Positions 16,850 through 26,221 of a stretch of 58,038 bases of DNA are shown piece by piece. The stretch's first letter is position 1, and every line of letters begins with the position of its first letter. A model generated the notes under the pieces. It searched no databases, had not been told where the DNA came from, and saw only the letters and a program-made list of their open reading frames with translations. The position numbers and the translations under genes are program-made. This DNA is from JBFGJY01 sp041576975 (GTDB lineage Bacteria; Pseudomonadota; Gammaproteobacteria; UBA4575), in assembly GCA_041576975.1 (NCBI GenBank), contig JBFGJY010000006.1, forward strand, positions 1 through 58,038. Reading direction: 5' to 3'.

Positions 16850-17549
16850 GAGACTCTAGATCGCTTGTTGTGATCATTTTATTATGCAGCGCAGTTGAAA
16901 GTAGCGCACCTGCAGCACCTAATGTTTTCAGTTTATATAAATCATTGATGTTCCTTACTCCACCACCATAGTAAGTATTGTGAGCTTGAAATAAAGCATG
17001 GTGATTTAATTGAGAAGGTATATTAATTCCATCATTGGCACCTACATGATCAAGATTTAAAATTAGTATATCTGTTGGCCATTGATCGTCTGCCAGCAAA
17101 AGATCCTTTGGGCCTAAAATTGCTCCTGATTTATAATCAATAGAAAATATAAAGCGATGATGCGCATAAATATTCATTAACGAGATAAATGTAGATATTG
17201 ATTCAATTGACTCTGTAGATAGAATTATTCGCAATGAATCAAATTTAGGATTTTCTAAATAATATTTTATTAATGAAACCCCAGTATCTAGCCATATTTC
17301 AAGTTTTGGATACACTTTGCATATCGACTCAATAATATCTACATTATCACTTTGATGTTGTAGTGCATCTAAATCAGCAATGTAAATTCTTGTGAAGGCA
17401 TAGAGATTTAAAAAACATTTAATAGTTTCAATAGGATTAGAAGATGGGCATAAATGCGAATTTATTGGCAAATAGTTTTTTCGATCCCCCTTTTTTGCAT
17501 GCACAACTAAGCCTCTAGAAAGATCAAGAACTGGAATAATTTGCATCAT
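16839..17549 (-). CDS. HisA/HisF-related TIM-barrel protein of the C1 island
   Basis: 236 residues with HisA-like features: IIPVLDLSRGLVVHAKKG at the N-terminus (HisA has PAIDLxxGxxVRLxxG), IYIADLDALQ after strand 2, FSIDYKSGAIL in the middle, and YGGGVRNINDLYKLKTLGAAGALLSTALH giving the C-terminal phosphate-binding site. True HisA isomerises a histidine intermediate. A separate copy inside an H4MPT/methylofuran cluster instead suggests an isomerase or aldolase-like step on a phosphorylated sugar, pterin or furan precursor. It is the only island gene here on the minus strand, converging with the PTPS-like gene and divergent by 8 bp from the mfnD-like gene. Confidence 0.78.
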   Translation of the reverse strand: MMQIIPVLDLSRGLVVHAKKGDRKNYLPINSHLCPSSNPIETIKCFLNLYAFTRIYIADLDALQHQSDNVDIIESICKVYPKLEIWLDTGVSLIKYYLENPKFDSLRIILSTESIESISTFISLMNIYAHHRFIFSIDYKSGAILGPKDLLLADDQWPTDILILNLDHVGANDGINIPSQLNHHALFQAHNTYYGGGVRNINDLYKLKTLGAAGALLSTALHNKMITTSDLESLSQ

Positions 17550-17557
17550 AGGTCAGT

Positions 17558-18553
17558 ATGAATATTTTAATTTTTGAGTATATCACTGGTGGTGGAATGA
17601 TAGATTGTGTATTACCTTCATCATTAGTTCGGGAAGGCGACTTAATGCTTAAAGCATTAGTGAATGATTTTGAGGCCCTGCCTGATACTAATGTAAGCGC
17701 ACTACGAGACTATCGCTTGAGTAATAAATTAATATCTGCAAATGATATTATTATTAGACCAGAGCAAAGTTATATTGAGAAGCTTGAAAAGCTAACAAAA
17801 CATATTGATGCTTTGTTAATAATCGCACCAGAAACTAATCGCATATTAGCCTCACTGTGTGAAAGATATTCAAATCAAGCGTTTACATTGTTAAACAGTA
17901 ATGTAGAAAGTATTCAGCTAACAAGTAATAAGTATGATACCTTTAAGTACTTGCAAGCATATAGTATTGCACAAATACCAACCTATTTATCAAACGAAAT
18001 AGAAGCTTTACATACTGATCAATTTGTAATGAAACCAATTGATGGGGTAGGTTGTGAGAATTTATCTTTGCTGCATAGCCGAAATGATCTGGAACATGCT
18101 CTTGCGCAACATTCAGACCAGGAATTTATTATCCAACCGTTTGTTCAAGGTGAACACGCAAGCTTAAGTTTAATATGTTGGGATGGGGAATGTTTGTTAT
18201 TAAGTTGTAATGAACAATGTCTGATTGAACAGAAAGGAGGTTTAGTCCTAAAAAAATGTAAAGTCAACGCTTTTGAGAAGAGCCAATTCAAACCATTTAG
18301 CAAAAAATTAGTACAAGTTTTGCCAAGTTTACGAGGCTATATAGGTGTTGATATTTTAATAACAGATAATGAAATCTTATTAGTAGAAATTAATCCTAGA
18401 TTAACCACATCATATGTTGGTCTTAAATGTGCATTGGGCGTTAATCCAGCTGGATTAATCTTGGATTGTTTTAAACATCATCAGTTACCAAGATTGAATA
18501 GCACGATGAAAAATAAAATTACAGTAGATCTAGAGACAAATCGTGCTGCCTAA
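17558..18553 (+). CDS. mfnD: MfnD-like ATP-grasp ligase
   Basis: 331 residues. It begins MNILIFEYITGGGMID, the hallmark start of archaeal MfnD. The ATP-grasp core follows: FVMKPIDGVGCENLSLL, FIIQPFVQGEHASLSLICW, and GYIGVDILITDNEILLVEINPRLTTSY with the metal-binding Glu and Asn. MfnD joins glutamate to tyramine in methanofuran synthesis. In methylotrophs, whose furan cofactor contains tyrosine, the equivalent would be a tyrosine/glutamate ligase. No tyrosine decarboxylase is visible here, which agrees with that. The stop overlaps the start of the mfnF-like gene by 11 bp. Family assignment is good, exact substrate inferred. Confidence 0.75.
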   Translation: MNILIFEYITGGGMIDCVLPSSLVREGDLMLKALVNDFEALPDTNVSALRDYRLSNKLISANDIIIRPEQSYIEKLEKLTKHIDALLIIAPETNRILASLCERYSNQAFTLLNSNVESIQLTSNKYDTFKYLQAYSIAQIPTYLSNEIEALHTDQFVMKPIDGVGCENLSLLHSRNDLEHALAQHSDQEFIIQPFVQGEHASLSLICWDGECLLLSCNEQCLIEQKGGLVLKKCKVNAFEKSQFKPFSKKLVQVLPSLRGYIGVDILITDNEILLVEINPRLTTSYVGLKCALGVNPAGLILDCFKHHQLPRLNSTMKNKITVDLETNRAA

Positions 18554-19595
18554 TAGTGTTGTAGGTTGGGATATCGGAGGTGCTCATGTAAAAGTTGCGT
18601 TAGCCACTACTGCTGAGTCTATATCTAAAGTGTGTCAATTGTCATGCCCACTATGGCTTGGAATAGATCAGTTACACGCATCTATGCTTATTGTTCAGAA
18701 GAATTTCGATTTTTCGAACACTACGCATGCAATAACTATGACAGGAGAGTTGGTAGACCATTTTAGTAATCGAAAAGATGGTGTCGTTAAGCTTATTAAG
18801 GAGATAGAAAATAATTTGCAAGGTGTGCAGATTAGTTATTTTGCAGGGGATAAAGGCTTTTTAAGTTCTGATCAAGCTATAGATGCGCATGAAGAAATTG
18901 CATCAGCAAATTGGTTGGCAAGTGCCAAGTACATCGCCACACGCATAAGTGATGCTTTGTTTGTTGATATAGGTAGCACAACAAGCGACATTGTGAGAAT
19001 AAAAGATCACAAGGCAATTTTTGATGGCTATTCTGATGCAGAAAGACTCTATGCAAGAGAATTAGTTTATTGTGGAGTAGTTCGAACACCAATTTTCGCA
19101 CTTTGTAAGTCAGCGCCAATCAAAGATAGATTTATCCCCGTTATTAATGAGTGTTTTGCGAATTCCGCTGATGTTTATCGGCTTACAAATGAGCTACCAG
19201 AATACGCAGATATGAGTGAAACTTTAGATGGTCGCAGCAAAGATGTTGTAAGCAGTGCTACTCGACTGGCGCGAATGTTTGGTTACGATGCTAACATAGA
19301 AGAGTTATCTATTTGGCAGCATGTTTCAGAATATATACGTGAACAACAATTGCAATTGATTATTAATGCTTGTCGCAAGCAGCTTTCTAAATTTTCACAG
19401 CCATTAAATATTCCAATTATTGGCGCAGGGGTGGGGCGATTTCTTATTGAAGAAGTCGCACAACGATTTAATCGTCGATATATCGATTTTGAAAGTCTAT
19501 GTAAATTTAAAAAGGCAAATAATGAAATCAATATAGGGGATTGTGCGCCTGCAGCTTCTGTTGCATGTTTAGCCTATCAGAGATTTTATACATGA
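18543..19595 (+). CDS. mfnF: MfnF-like protein (ASKHA/hydantoinase-oxoprolinase related)
   Basis: 350 residues with the actin-like ATPase signatures GWDIGGAHVKVAL at the N-terminus, LFVDIGSTTSDIVRI near 141-155, and IPIIGAGVGRFLIEEVA near 295-311. In methanogens MfnF couples the aminomethylfuran diphosphate to gamma-glutamyl-tyramine, forming the ether bond of methanofuran. Methylotroph islands carry a homologue long annotated as 'H4MPT-linked C1 transfer pathway protein'. It overlaps the mfnD-like gene at its start and pabB by the 4-nt ATGA at its end, so all three are translationally coupled. Confidence 0.78.
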   Translation: MLPNSVVGWDIGGAHVKVALATTAESISKVCQLSCPLWLGIDQLHASMLIVQKNFDFSNTTHAITMTGELVDHFSNRKDGVVKLIKEIENNLQGVQISYFAGDKGFLSSDQAIDAHEEIASANWLASAKYIATRISDALFVDIGSTTSDIVRIKDHKAIFDGYSDAERLYARELVYCGVVRTPIFALCKSAPIKDRFIPVINECFANSADVYRLTNELPEYADMSETLDGRSKDVVSSATRLARMFGYDANIEELSIWQHVSEYIREQQLQLIINACRKQLSKFSQPLNIPIIGAGVGRFLIEEVAQRFNRRYIDFESLCKFKKANNEINIGDCAPAASVACLAYQRFYT

Positions 19596-20983
19596 CTGAT
19601 CTGTTGATTGAAGATCTTACGTATCATTCTGATAGCACTATACTGTTTGACAAAGTTGCAGATGAGCCATGGTCTGTTTTTTTAGACAGTAACCAACCAG
19701 CAAGTGCACAAGGGCGATATGATATTATAGTTGCAAGACCAACTCTACGTATAACAACCAAAAACTATAAAACAAAAATTCAATCATGGTCAGAATGCTT
19801 TACAGTACCAGATGATCCTTTTGCTGTACTTAAAGAGCAGCTTTCAGTTGCTAGGAAGAATAAAAATAAGCTTCCATTCATTGGAGGAGCGCTTGGGTAC
19901 TTTAGCTATGACCTTGGCCGATATATAGAAAAAATTCCTTCTATATCTATTGATGATTTGGCTTTGCCAGATATGGTTATGGGAATTTATTCATGGGCCT
20001 TAATTGTTGATCATAAGAAAAAAAGATCTAGTTTGGTAGGAGATAAATCTGATGTAAAAACACGAAGAAATTGGAATGACATAACAAAATTATTTACATC
20101 AAAATCCTCATCTATCAAACGTTCTGAATTTAAAGTTAAGAGTCATGTGAATTCTAATATGACACAAGAATCGTACAATAATGCCTTTAAAAAAATAAAA
20201 AAATATATACGTGAGGGGGATTGCTATCAAGTCAACCTCGCACAACGTTTCAGTGCTAAGGTCGAAGGTGATCCTTGGTTAGCTTATCAAGAATTGAGGG
20301 ATATTAATCCATCACCTTTTAGTGCTTATATGAATTATCCAGATTTTCAAATTCTTAGTAATTCACCAGAACGGTTTTTATCTGTAAGAGAAAGACTTGT
20401 GCAAACAAAACCAATTAAAGGAACACGTCCGCGTTCAAAAAACAAAAATAAAGACAAATCTTTGATACAAGAGCTCATTAATAGTAAAAAAGATCAAGCA
20501 GAAAATGTAATGATCGTAGATCTGTTACGTAATGATATTAGTAAAAATTGCGAGCTAGGCTCTGTGCAAGTACCAAGACTATTTGATATAGAAAGTTTCC
20601 CAAATGTACATCACATGGTTAGCACAATTGCTGGAAAATTAAGAGGCCAAAGGTCTGCTATTGATCTGTTGCGTGGTTGTTTCCCTGGTGGCTCTATCAC
20701 TGGTGCGCCTAAATTACGTTCTATGGAAATTATTGAGGAATTGGAACCACATCGTCGAGGTATTTATTGTGGTTCGATAGGGTATATAGGGTTCGATGGC
20801 ACTATGGATACAAACATTGCAATCCGTACTATCTTACATAAAGCTCAACATATGTATTTTTATGCCGGCGGTGGAATTGTGCATGACTCTGATGTGACTG
20901 CGGAATACCAAGAAACTTTCGATAAGGCGACTGCAATGATGGATTTACTTAACCAAGGTAGAACCTATGCCATGGGTCATTAA
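19592..20983 (+). CDS. pabB: aminodeoxychorismate synthase component I
   Basis: 463 residues from ATG 19592, chosen because it makes an ATGA overlap with the gene before it. The open frame extends further upstream but only through the other gene. PabB adds ammonia (from PabA) to chorismate to give aminodeoxychorismate, the precursor of p-aminobenzoate. Signatures: CYQVNLAQRF, PSPFSAYM, SNSPERFL, KPIKGTRPR (the Lys motif typical of PabB rather than TrpE), ENVMIVDLLRND, GGSITGAPKLRSMEIIEELEP and YFYAGGGIVHDSD. p-Aminobenzoate serves both folate and the beta-RFAP synthase at 7358, which explains its place among methanopterin genes. Confidence 0.92.
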   Translation: MTDLLIEDLTYHSDSTILFDKVADEPWSVFLDSNQPASAQGRYDIIVARPTLRITTKNYKTKIQSWSECFTVPDDPFAVLKEQLSVARKNKNKLPFIGGALGYFSYDLGRYIEKIPSISIDDLALPDMVMGIYSWALIVDHKKKRSSLVGDKSDVKTRRNWNDITKLFTSKSSSIKRSEFKVKSHVNSNMTQESYNNAFKKIKKYIREGDCYQVNLAQRFSAKVEGDPWLAYQELRDINPSPFSAYMNYPDFQILSNSPERFLSVRERLVQTKPIKGTRPRSKNKNKDKSLIQELINSKKDQAENVMIVDLLRNDISKNCELGSVQVPRLFDIESFPNVHHMVSTIAGKLRGQRSAIDLLRGCFPGGSITGAPKLRSMEIIEELEPHRRGIYCGSIGYIGFDGTMDTNIAIRTILHKAQHMYFYAGGGIVHDSDVTAEYQETFDKATAMMDLLNQGRTYAMGH

Positions 20984-21554
20984 GATTGGAGGAAGTCTTT
21001 ATAATAGTGAGTATCTTGTTAAGTGGTTGAATACTTTAGGCAACTGCAATAAACAAAATATTATTATTGTGCCTGGAGGAGGCCCATTTGCCGATCAAGT
21101 ACGTTTAGTTGACCAACAATACGGACTTGATCAAGTTCTCGCGCATAATATGGCGGTTCTCGGCATGCAACAGTTTGGATATTTAATGGCTTCACTCTGC
21201 CCCAAGCTTTGTATAGCGGAAACAAAAGAACAAATACACGCATGCTGGAATCAAGCAAAAGTAGCCATTTGGGAGCCCTACGATATGGTTCGTCGATATT
21301 GTAAGTTAGAAAAATCCTGGGATGTAACATCGGATAGTCTTGCAGCTTGGTTAGCAAGTTTTTTATCGGTAGATCATCTGCTATTTGTAAAATCTTCCGA
21401 GATAACTTTAGCTAAGCCAACGATAGCCGAACTTGCTAATCAATGCTGTATTGATCCTGCTTTGCCTAGACTGCTTGCGGAGATGAATATCTCAATACAT
21501 TTTATGCATAAGACGCAAGTAGATGAGTTTAATAAGTTGCTGATTAATTGTTGA
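20967..21554 (+). CDS. mfnE: MfnE-like amino acid kinase family protein
   Basis: 195 residues, overlapping the end of pabB by 17 bp. The amino-acid-kinase fold shows in WVIKIGGSLYNSEYL (phosphate loop), IIIVPGGGPFADQVR (nucleotide/substrate loop) and SDSLAAWLASFLSVDHLLFVKSS. MfnE in methanogens phosphorylates aminomethylfuran phosphate to the diphosphate used by MfnF. Length is close to the archaeal enzyme and well short of UMP or glutamate kinases. Last gene of the mfnD-mfnF-pabB-mfnE string. A weak hairpin (21567-21572 with 21580-21585) follows. Confidence 0.75.
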   Translation: MPWVIKIGGSLYNSEYLVKWLNTLGNCNKQNIIIVPGGGPFADQVRLVDQQYGLDQVLAHNMAVLGMQQFGYLMASLCPKLCIAETKEQIHACWNQAKVAIWEPYDMVRRYCKLEKSWDVTSDSLAAWLASFLSVDHLLFVKSSEITLAKPTIAELANQCCIDPALPRLLAEMNISIHFMHKTQVDEFNKLLINC

Positions 21555-21634
21555 TTATCTTTAATTAAACACTTAAACCGTGTTTTCATGGTGTGGTAGT
21601 CTATAAAATACATCTAAATGGCAAATAAAAATTA

Positions 21635-24139
21635 ATGTTTTCTGGATTAGTCAATACGCTTTCACGTGTAGTCACACGTTTTCCAATTTTAATCATTATA
21701 TGCATGCTTACTCTAGTTGTTGCATGTAGCTTACATATTAAGACTCTAAATATTGATGCATCTCCAGATTCACTCATGCTAGAGAGTGACCCCGACCTTA
21801 AATACTATCGAGAAATACATCGACACTATGGTACTGATGAATACATTATTGTCGGTTTTAAACCAAAGTCTGAGATTTTAGATAAAGACACTATTGCTTT
21901 TATAGAAAATATTGCGAATAAGTTTAAAGATATTAAAGGTGTATCGGGTGTTACAGCTATTAGTAATGTTCCATTACTACTGCAGATTGAAAGAGATAAA
22001 AATACAGGTGCAACAAAGTTTGCAAATTTATTGTCACCACAAGTCGATATAGTCAAAGCACGCCAAGAATTTACTACAAGTCCTATATATTTGGACAATC
22101 TAGTAAGTAAAGACCTAAGTACTACGGCAATAAAGGTTGATATTCAGAAGAATCAAGAATTAATTAATTTATTGCAACGAAAATATGTATTACTTGAAAA
22201 AAAAGAATCTAAATTATTAGATAGAAATGAATTATCAGAGCTTGAAAGTATACGCAGCAGTATTTCTACAGAAAGACAATTAATTAATGAGCGTTATAAA
22301 GATGTACTTTCTTCAGTGCGTAATATTATATTGAATGTAACAAATAAGGGCGAGTTTTATTTGGCGGGAGCCCCCTTGATTGGCAGTGATATGAAGGTTT
22401 TCGTTATACAAGATATCAAGGTTTTTGGCTTTGCAATTATAATCATAATGGTATTGGTGTTATTTATTTTTTTTCGATCGCTGACGTGGATATTTTTGGC
22501 TTTAATATGTGCGATATTGAACGTTTTATTAGTTGCAGGAATTACAGCATTAATAGGATTTCAACTAACAATCATATCTTCAAACTTTGTTGCATTGCTT
22601 ATTATATTTTCAATTGCATTATCGATACATATCATCATTCGTTATCAAGAAACACAGTCCCTATATCCAGATAATAGTGTTGATGAAAATTTAAAAACAA
22701 CAATATCACAAATTATAACACCGTGTTTTTACATGGTCATAACATCAGCTATAGCATTTTTCTCTTTGGTCGTTAGTGATATTAATCCTGTAATAATATT
22801 TGGATATATGATGATTTTAGGCCTTTTTTGTGCGTTTTTACTCACATTTACTGTATTACCATCGTTAATCAAATTAATCGAACCAAAATCTAAGCATTTC
22901 CAAAGAGACAAATCCGCAGCTTTTCTTAAAAACATTCTTAATGTAATTGTTAGTAATAAAGCATTAACAATAATCATACTAATTGGAATGTTTATTTTGA
23001 ATTTAGTCGGAATAAGTCAGCTAACTGTTGAGAATCGATTTATTGATTATTTCAAAAAGACAACTGATATTTTTCAAGGCCTAGAATTAATTGATCAAGA
23101 ATTAGGTGGCACAGTACCTTTAGAAGTAATATTAGAAGCAGCACCCGAAATAGAAAAGGATCTAGAAGAGGAAGAGGATGAAGAATTTGGTGATTACTTA
23201 GCTAGCCTTGAGGGATCACAAGATGACTTCACCGCAAATAGTTATTGGTATAATCGTAGTGGCATCAGGAAAATTAATAAGATGCATAATTACCTTGAAG
23301 GTTTACCTCAAGTTGGAAAAGTACTATCACTTGCCAGTACTGAGGAGGTTTTTCGTACTATAAATAAAGGTGAGCCACTAGAGGATTTTCATTTATCTCT
23401 AGTCTACTCGAAGATACCTGAAAATATAAAGCAAGTGCTGATCTCACCATATGTTTCCAATGATGGAGATCAGGCACGGATATTGGCGCGCATTAAAGAC
23501 TCGGATCACACATTAATTCGAAACGATTTACTGAACAAGATCAGAGAAGATTTAAATGAAGGCTTTGTGAAAAATGGAGAAAAGGTTCGTATAACGGGAA
23601 TTAGTGTATTGTACAATAATGTTTTGCAAAGTTTATTTCGTTCTCAAATTCTTACATTAGGTACAGTCTTTATATGTATTCTAATTATGTTGACCGTCCT
23701 ATTCCGTAGCCTAAAATTAGCCATAATTGGCACATTGCCGAATATATTTACTGCCTTGTTTATTTTGGGGCTCATGGGTGTATTTGGTATACCCTTAGAC
23801 ATTATGACTATTACTATTGCAGCAATCACAATTGGTATTGGGGTTGACTACGCAATACATTATATTCATCGCTATAAAAAAGAATATGCGATAAGTAATG
23901 ACAGCTATCAAGCTATTTATAAGTCTCAAACAACTGTAGGCAAGGCACTTTATTTTACATCTATTACAATTACTCTTGGTTTTATTATTTTGGTGTTATC
24001 GAATTTTGTACCTTCTATTTACTTTGGATTACTTACCAGTATTGCGATGCTGGTATCATTGTTTGCAACGTTTAGTATTATTCCATTGTTACTATCAACA
24101 ATGAAACCTCTTAAAGCAGTTGATTTGCTTGAAGAATAA
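21635..24139 (+). CDS. RND/MMPL-family membrane transporter
   Basis: 834 residues, two repeated halves. Each has one N-terminal helix (residues 17-35 and about 440-460), a large periplasmic domain, and a bundle of five helices containing GVDYAIHYIHRYK-like motifs in the second half and SIALSIHIIIRYQETQS in the first. This is the sterol-sensing/Patched-like layout of RND exporters of lipids or hydrophobic molecules. The second periplasmic loop contains an unusual acidic run (KDLEEEEDEEFGDYL). Related proteins include hopanoid transporters, but no hopanoid gene is nearby, so the cargo is unknown. It starts 80 bp after the mfnE-like gene and is probably a separate unit. Confidence 0.88.
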   Translation: MFSGLVNTLSRVVTRFPILIIICMLTLVVACSLHIKTLNIDASPDSLMLESDPDLKYYREIHRHYGTDEYIIVGFKPKSEILDKDTIAFIENIANKFKDIKGVSGVTAISNVPLLLQIERDKNTGATKFANLLSPQVDIVKARQEFTTSPIYLDNLVSKDLSTTAIKVDIQKNQELINLLQRKYVLLEKKESKLLDRNELSELESIRSSISTERQLINERYKDVLSSVRNIILNVTNKGEFYLAGAPLIGSDMKVFVIQDIKVFGFAIIIIMVLVLFIFFRSLTWIFLALICAILNVLLVAGITALIGFQLTIISSNFVALLIIFSIALSIHIIIRYQETQSLYPDNSVDENLKTTISQIITPCFYMVITSAIAFFSLVVSDINPVIIFGYMMILGLFCAFLLTFTVLPSLIKLIEPKSKHFQRDKSAAFLKNILNVIVSNKALTIIILIGMFILNLVGISQLTVENRFIDYFKKTTDIFQGLELIDQELGGTVPLEVILEAAPEIEKDLEEEEDEEFGDYLASLEGSQDDFTANSYWYNRSGIRKINKMHNYLEGLPQVGKVLSLASTEEVFRTINKGEPLEDFHLSLVYSKIPENIKQVLISPYVSNDGDQARILARIKDSDHTLIRNDLLNKIREDLNEGFVKNGEKVRITGISVLYNNVLQSLFRSQILTLGTVFICILIMLTVLFRSLKLAIIGTLPNIFTALFILGLMGVFGIPLDIMTITIAAITIGIGVDYAIHYIHRYKKEYAISNDSYQAIYKSQTTVGKALYFTSITITLGFIILVLSNFVPSIYFGLLTSIAMLVSLFATFSIIPLLLSTMKPLKAVDLLEE

Positions 24140-24148
24140 TAGAATCAA

Positions 24149-25241
24149 CTAATAAACATCAGCTTGTATATCTTTATAATTACTGCTACCGCTTATTTGT
24201 ATTAAGTTTGTCCCATCTCGATTAATACGCCAAAGGCCAAATTTTTTGTCTTCTCGAAAACGCAAGCGGTGAAAATAAAGCTGTGATGAGTCTGGGCTCC
24301 ATCGTGGTAGGGTATTTACATGACCATCATTTAATAGTTCGATGGTTTCACCACCTTTAGCTGGGGTAATTCGTAAAGCCCATTTGCCTAACAGCCAATA
24401 CAGAGGCATTACTTCAGTTTCAAATGTTATCCACTTGCCATCAGGCGACCAATCAGTGCCATGATCACGGCGTTCATCGAATGTTAGTCTTTTCTCACTA
24501 CTTCTATCCGAATTGGCAGTAAATATTTTTAGGCGATTTAATTTAGAACCGCTGTAATCCATTGGGAAATGCACTGTACACAAGCTTAGCGCCATCTGGC
24601 GACCAAGAAGATGGGTCTAGGTAAAGGCTGTCTCGCTTAGAAGTACGGACAGGATTTTTGCCACTGGAATCTGTGATGTACAGGCGCCATAAACTATTTT
24701 TACTGGATGCAGCCAAAACAATTTTTGTGCCATCTGGCGACCATTCGGCTACACCTTGTGTATACCAGCCATACGATCCACTGGTTATCAACATAGTTGC
24801 ATTTTTTCCATCTAAATTGATTTGCCAAAGAGAACTTTTTTCATAAGTGCTTTCATCAGTCCCTTTTGGTGATCGATAAAACAACACTTTTGTTTTATTA
24901 GGAGAAACCCTGGGCCACCAGCTTTCGTATTTATTATTGTCAGTAAGTTGAATAGGATTAGAACCATCAACCTCAGATGTCCATATTTCTAAATTACCTG
25001 CACGATTCGAAGCAAAAATTAGCCTGGAACTAGTTCCAGCTTTATGAGATGCAGTTTTAACGCGCTTCTTTTTAACAATAGTTTCCGAATGTCTTTCATT
25101 AGTGTGAATTTTCTTTCGTGTTGCTGATTTCTTTACAGGTGTGCCACATGCCGATATTTGAGTGAATAAATACACAAATAAAATGAATATCGAAATTAAT
25201 TTTATTATAAGTTTAATTTTCATTTTTTTAAAATTAATCAT
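24149..25241 (-). pseudogene. TolB-like beta-propeller lipoprotein split by a frameshift
   Basis: The N-terminal part (25241 to a stop at about 24543) starts with a signal ending in QISACG, a lipobox whose cysteine would be lipidated. A basic linker follows, then WD40/PD40-like blades with WSPDG repeats (RLIFASNRAGNLEIW, WSPDGTKIVLAAS, SWSPDGAKLVYSA). The second frame (24595 to 24149) continues the same propeller: DWSPDGKWITFETE, RWSPDSSQLYFHR. The frames overlap at 24543-24595 and a single-base change there would restore one protein of about 360 residues. Relatives bind peptidoglycan-associated or envelope partners. Either the gene is broken or the assembly has an indel. Confidence 0.75.
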
Positions 25242-25253
25242 AATCTATATGAA

Positions 25254-26159
25254 TTAAATACTATCTGGATGAGCCTGGTCGCATATGTGTGTATCAGTAC
25301 TAGTTTCAATTTGTATAGTGGGGTGTGCGATACCGAAGTGATTTTGTAAATCTGTGCATAATTTATGTAGAAAATGATCATCAATATGACTTGTGTCGCG
25401 AACAATATGTGCAGTCAATGCAACTGATGTTGTGCTCATGCCCCATATGTGTAAATCATGTATTTCTTTTACACCGTCTTGTTCAAGAATGAAATTTTTA
25501 ACTGCATCAGGGTCGATGCCTTTAGGAACGCCATCCATTGCTAAATTGAAAGAGTCTTGTAATAAATCCCATGTACTTATAATAATAACTACAACAATTA
25601 ACAAGCTGATTGCCGGATCTAGCCAAAGGATACCAGTAAGCATAATTATAATACCTACGACAACAACACCAAGCGACACACCTGCATCTGCAGCCATGTG
25701 AAGGAAAGCAGCCTTTATATTTAAATCTTGATCTTTATTAGGCATGAACAAAAGAGCAGTGATTGAATTAACCACAACTCCTAGTCCAGCCACATGAATA
25801 ATTGTTATAGAATCTACTTGTAAGACAGAATGAAATCGGCCAATAGCTTCCCAAGCAACAACCCCCATAGTCATCAATAATAATAATGCACTTATGAGTG
25901 CAGCAAGTATCGTGCCGCGACGTAAACCATAAGTCATTGTAGGGGTGGGTTTACGTTGTGCTAAATACGTAGCACCCCAAGCAAGCAAAAGAATTAATAC
26001 ATCTCCAAGATTATGGCCAGCGTCAGCAATTAATGCTAAGGAATTTGAGATAATGCCAAAAATTGCTTCGTATATAATGTAAACAATATTAAGTGCGATA
26101 CCGATAGCAAAAATAGCGGTATAGTTTTTTGGACTTGGATGACTGTGTGAATGTAGCAT
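25254..26159 (-). CDS. cation diffusion facilitator (CzcD/ZitB-like zinc exporter)
   Basis: 301 residues. Six transmembrane helices with the metal-site motifs ALIADAGHNLGD in helix 2 and HMAADAGVSLGV in helix 5, i.e. the HxxxD/DxxxD tetrahedral site of zinc-type CDF exporters. His-rich start (MLHSHSHPSP) and a cytoplasmic C-terminal domain (KEIHDLHIWGMSTTSVALTAHIV) with the metal-binding histidines of the family. Exports Zn2+ (possibly Co2+ or Cd2+) from the cytoplasm using the proton gradient. It lies 12 bp upstream of the broken TolB-like gene on the same strand. Confidence 0.93.
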   Translation of the reverse strand: MLHSHSHPSPKNYTAIFAIGIALNIVYIIYEAIFGIISNSLALIADAGHNLGDVLILLLAWGATYLAQRKPTPTMTYGLRRGTILAALISALLLLMTMGVVAWEAIGRFHSVLQVDSITIIHVAGLGVVVNSITALLFMPNKDQDLNIKAAFLHMAADAGVSLGVVVVGIIIMLTGILWLDPAISLLIVVVIIISTWDLLQDSFNLAMDGVPKGIDPDAVKNFILEQDGVKEIHDLHIWGMSTTSVALTAHIVRDTSHIDDHFLHKLCTDLQNHFGIAHPTIQIETSTDTHICDQAHPDSI

Positions 26160-26221
26160 GAGTAAGTTAAGTCTTATTTACTTGCTAAAGCATAGGTAGT
26201 CATTTTAGCTGCAAGACTTCC

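Noticed and set aside
19541..19591. Upstream extension of the pabB frame
   Set aside because: Cys-rich nonsense inside the mfnF-like gene. ATG 19592 gives a normal start and an ATGA overlap.
21567..21585. AAACAC/GTGTTT hairpin after the mfnE-like gene
   Set aside because: A 6-bp AT-rich stem and four T only; possible but not reported as a terminator feature.
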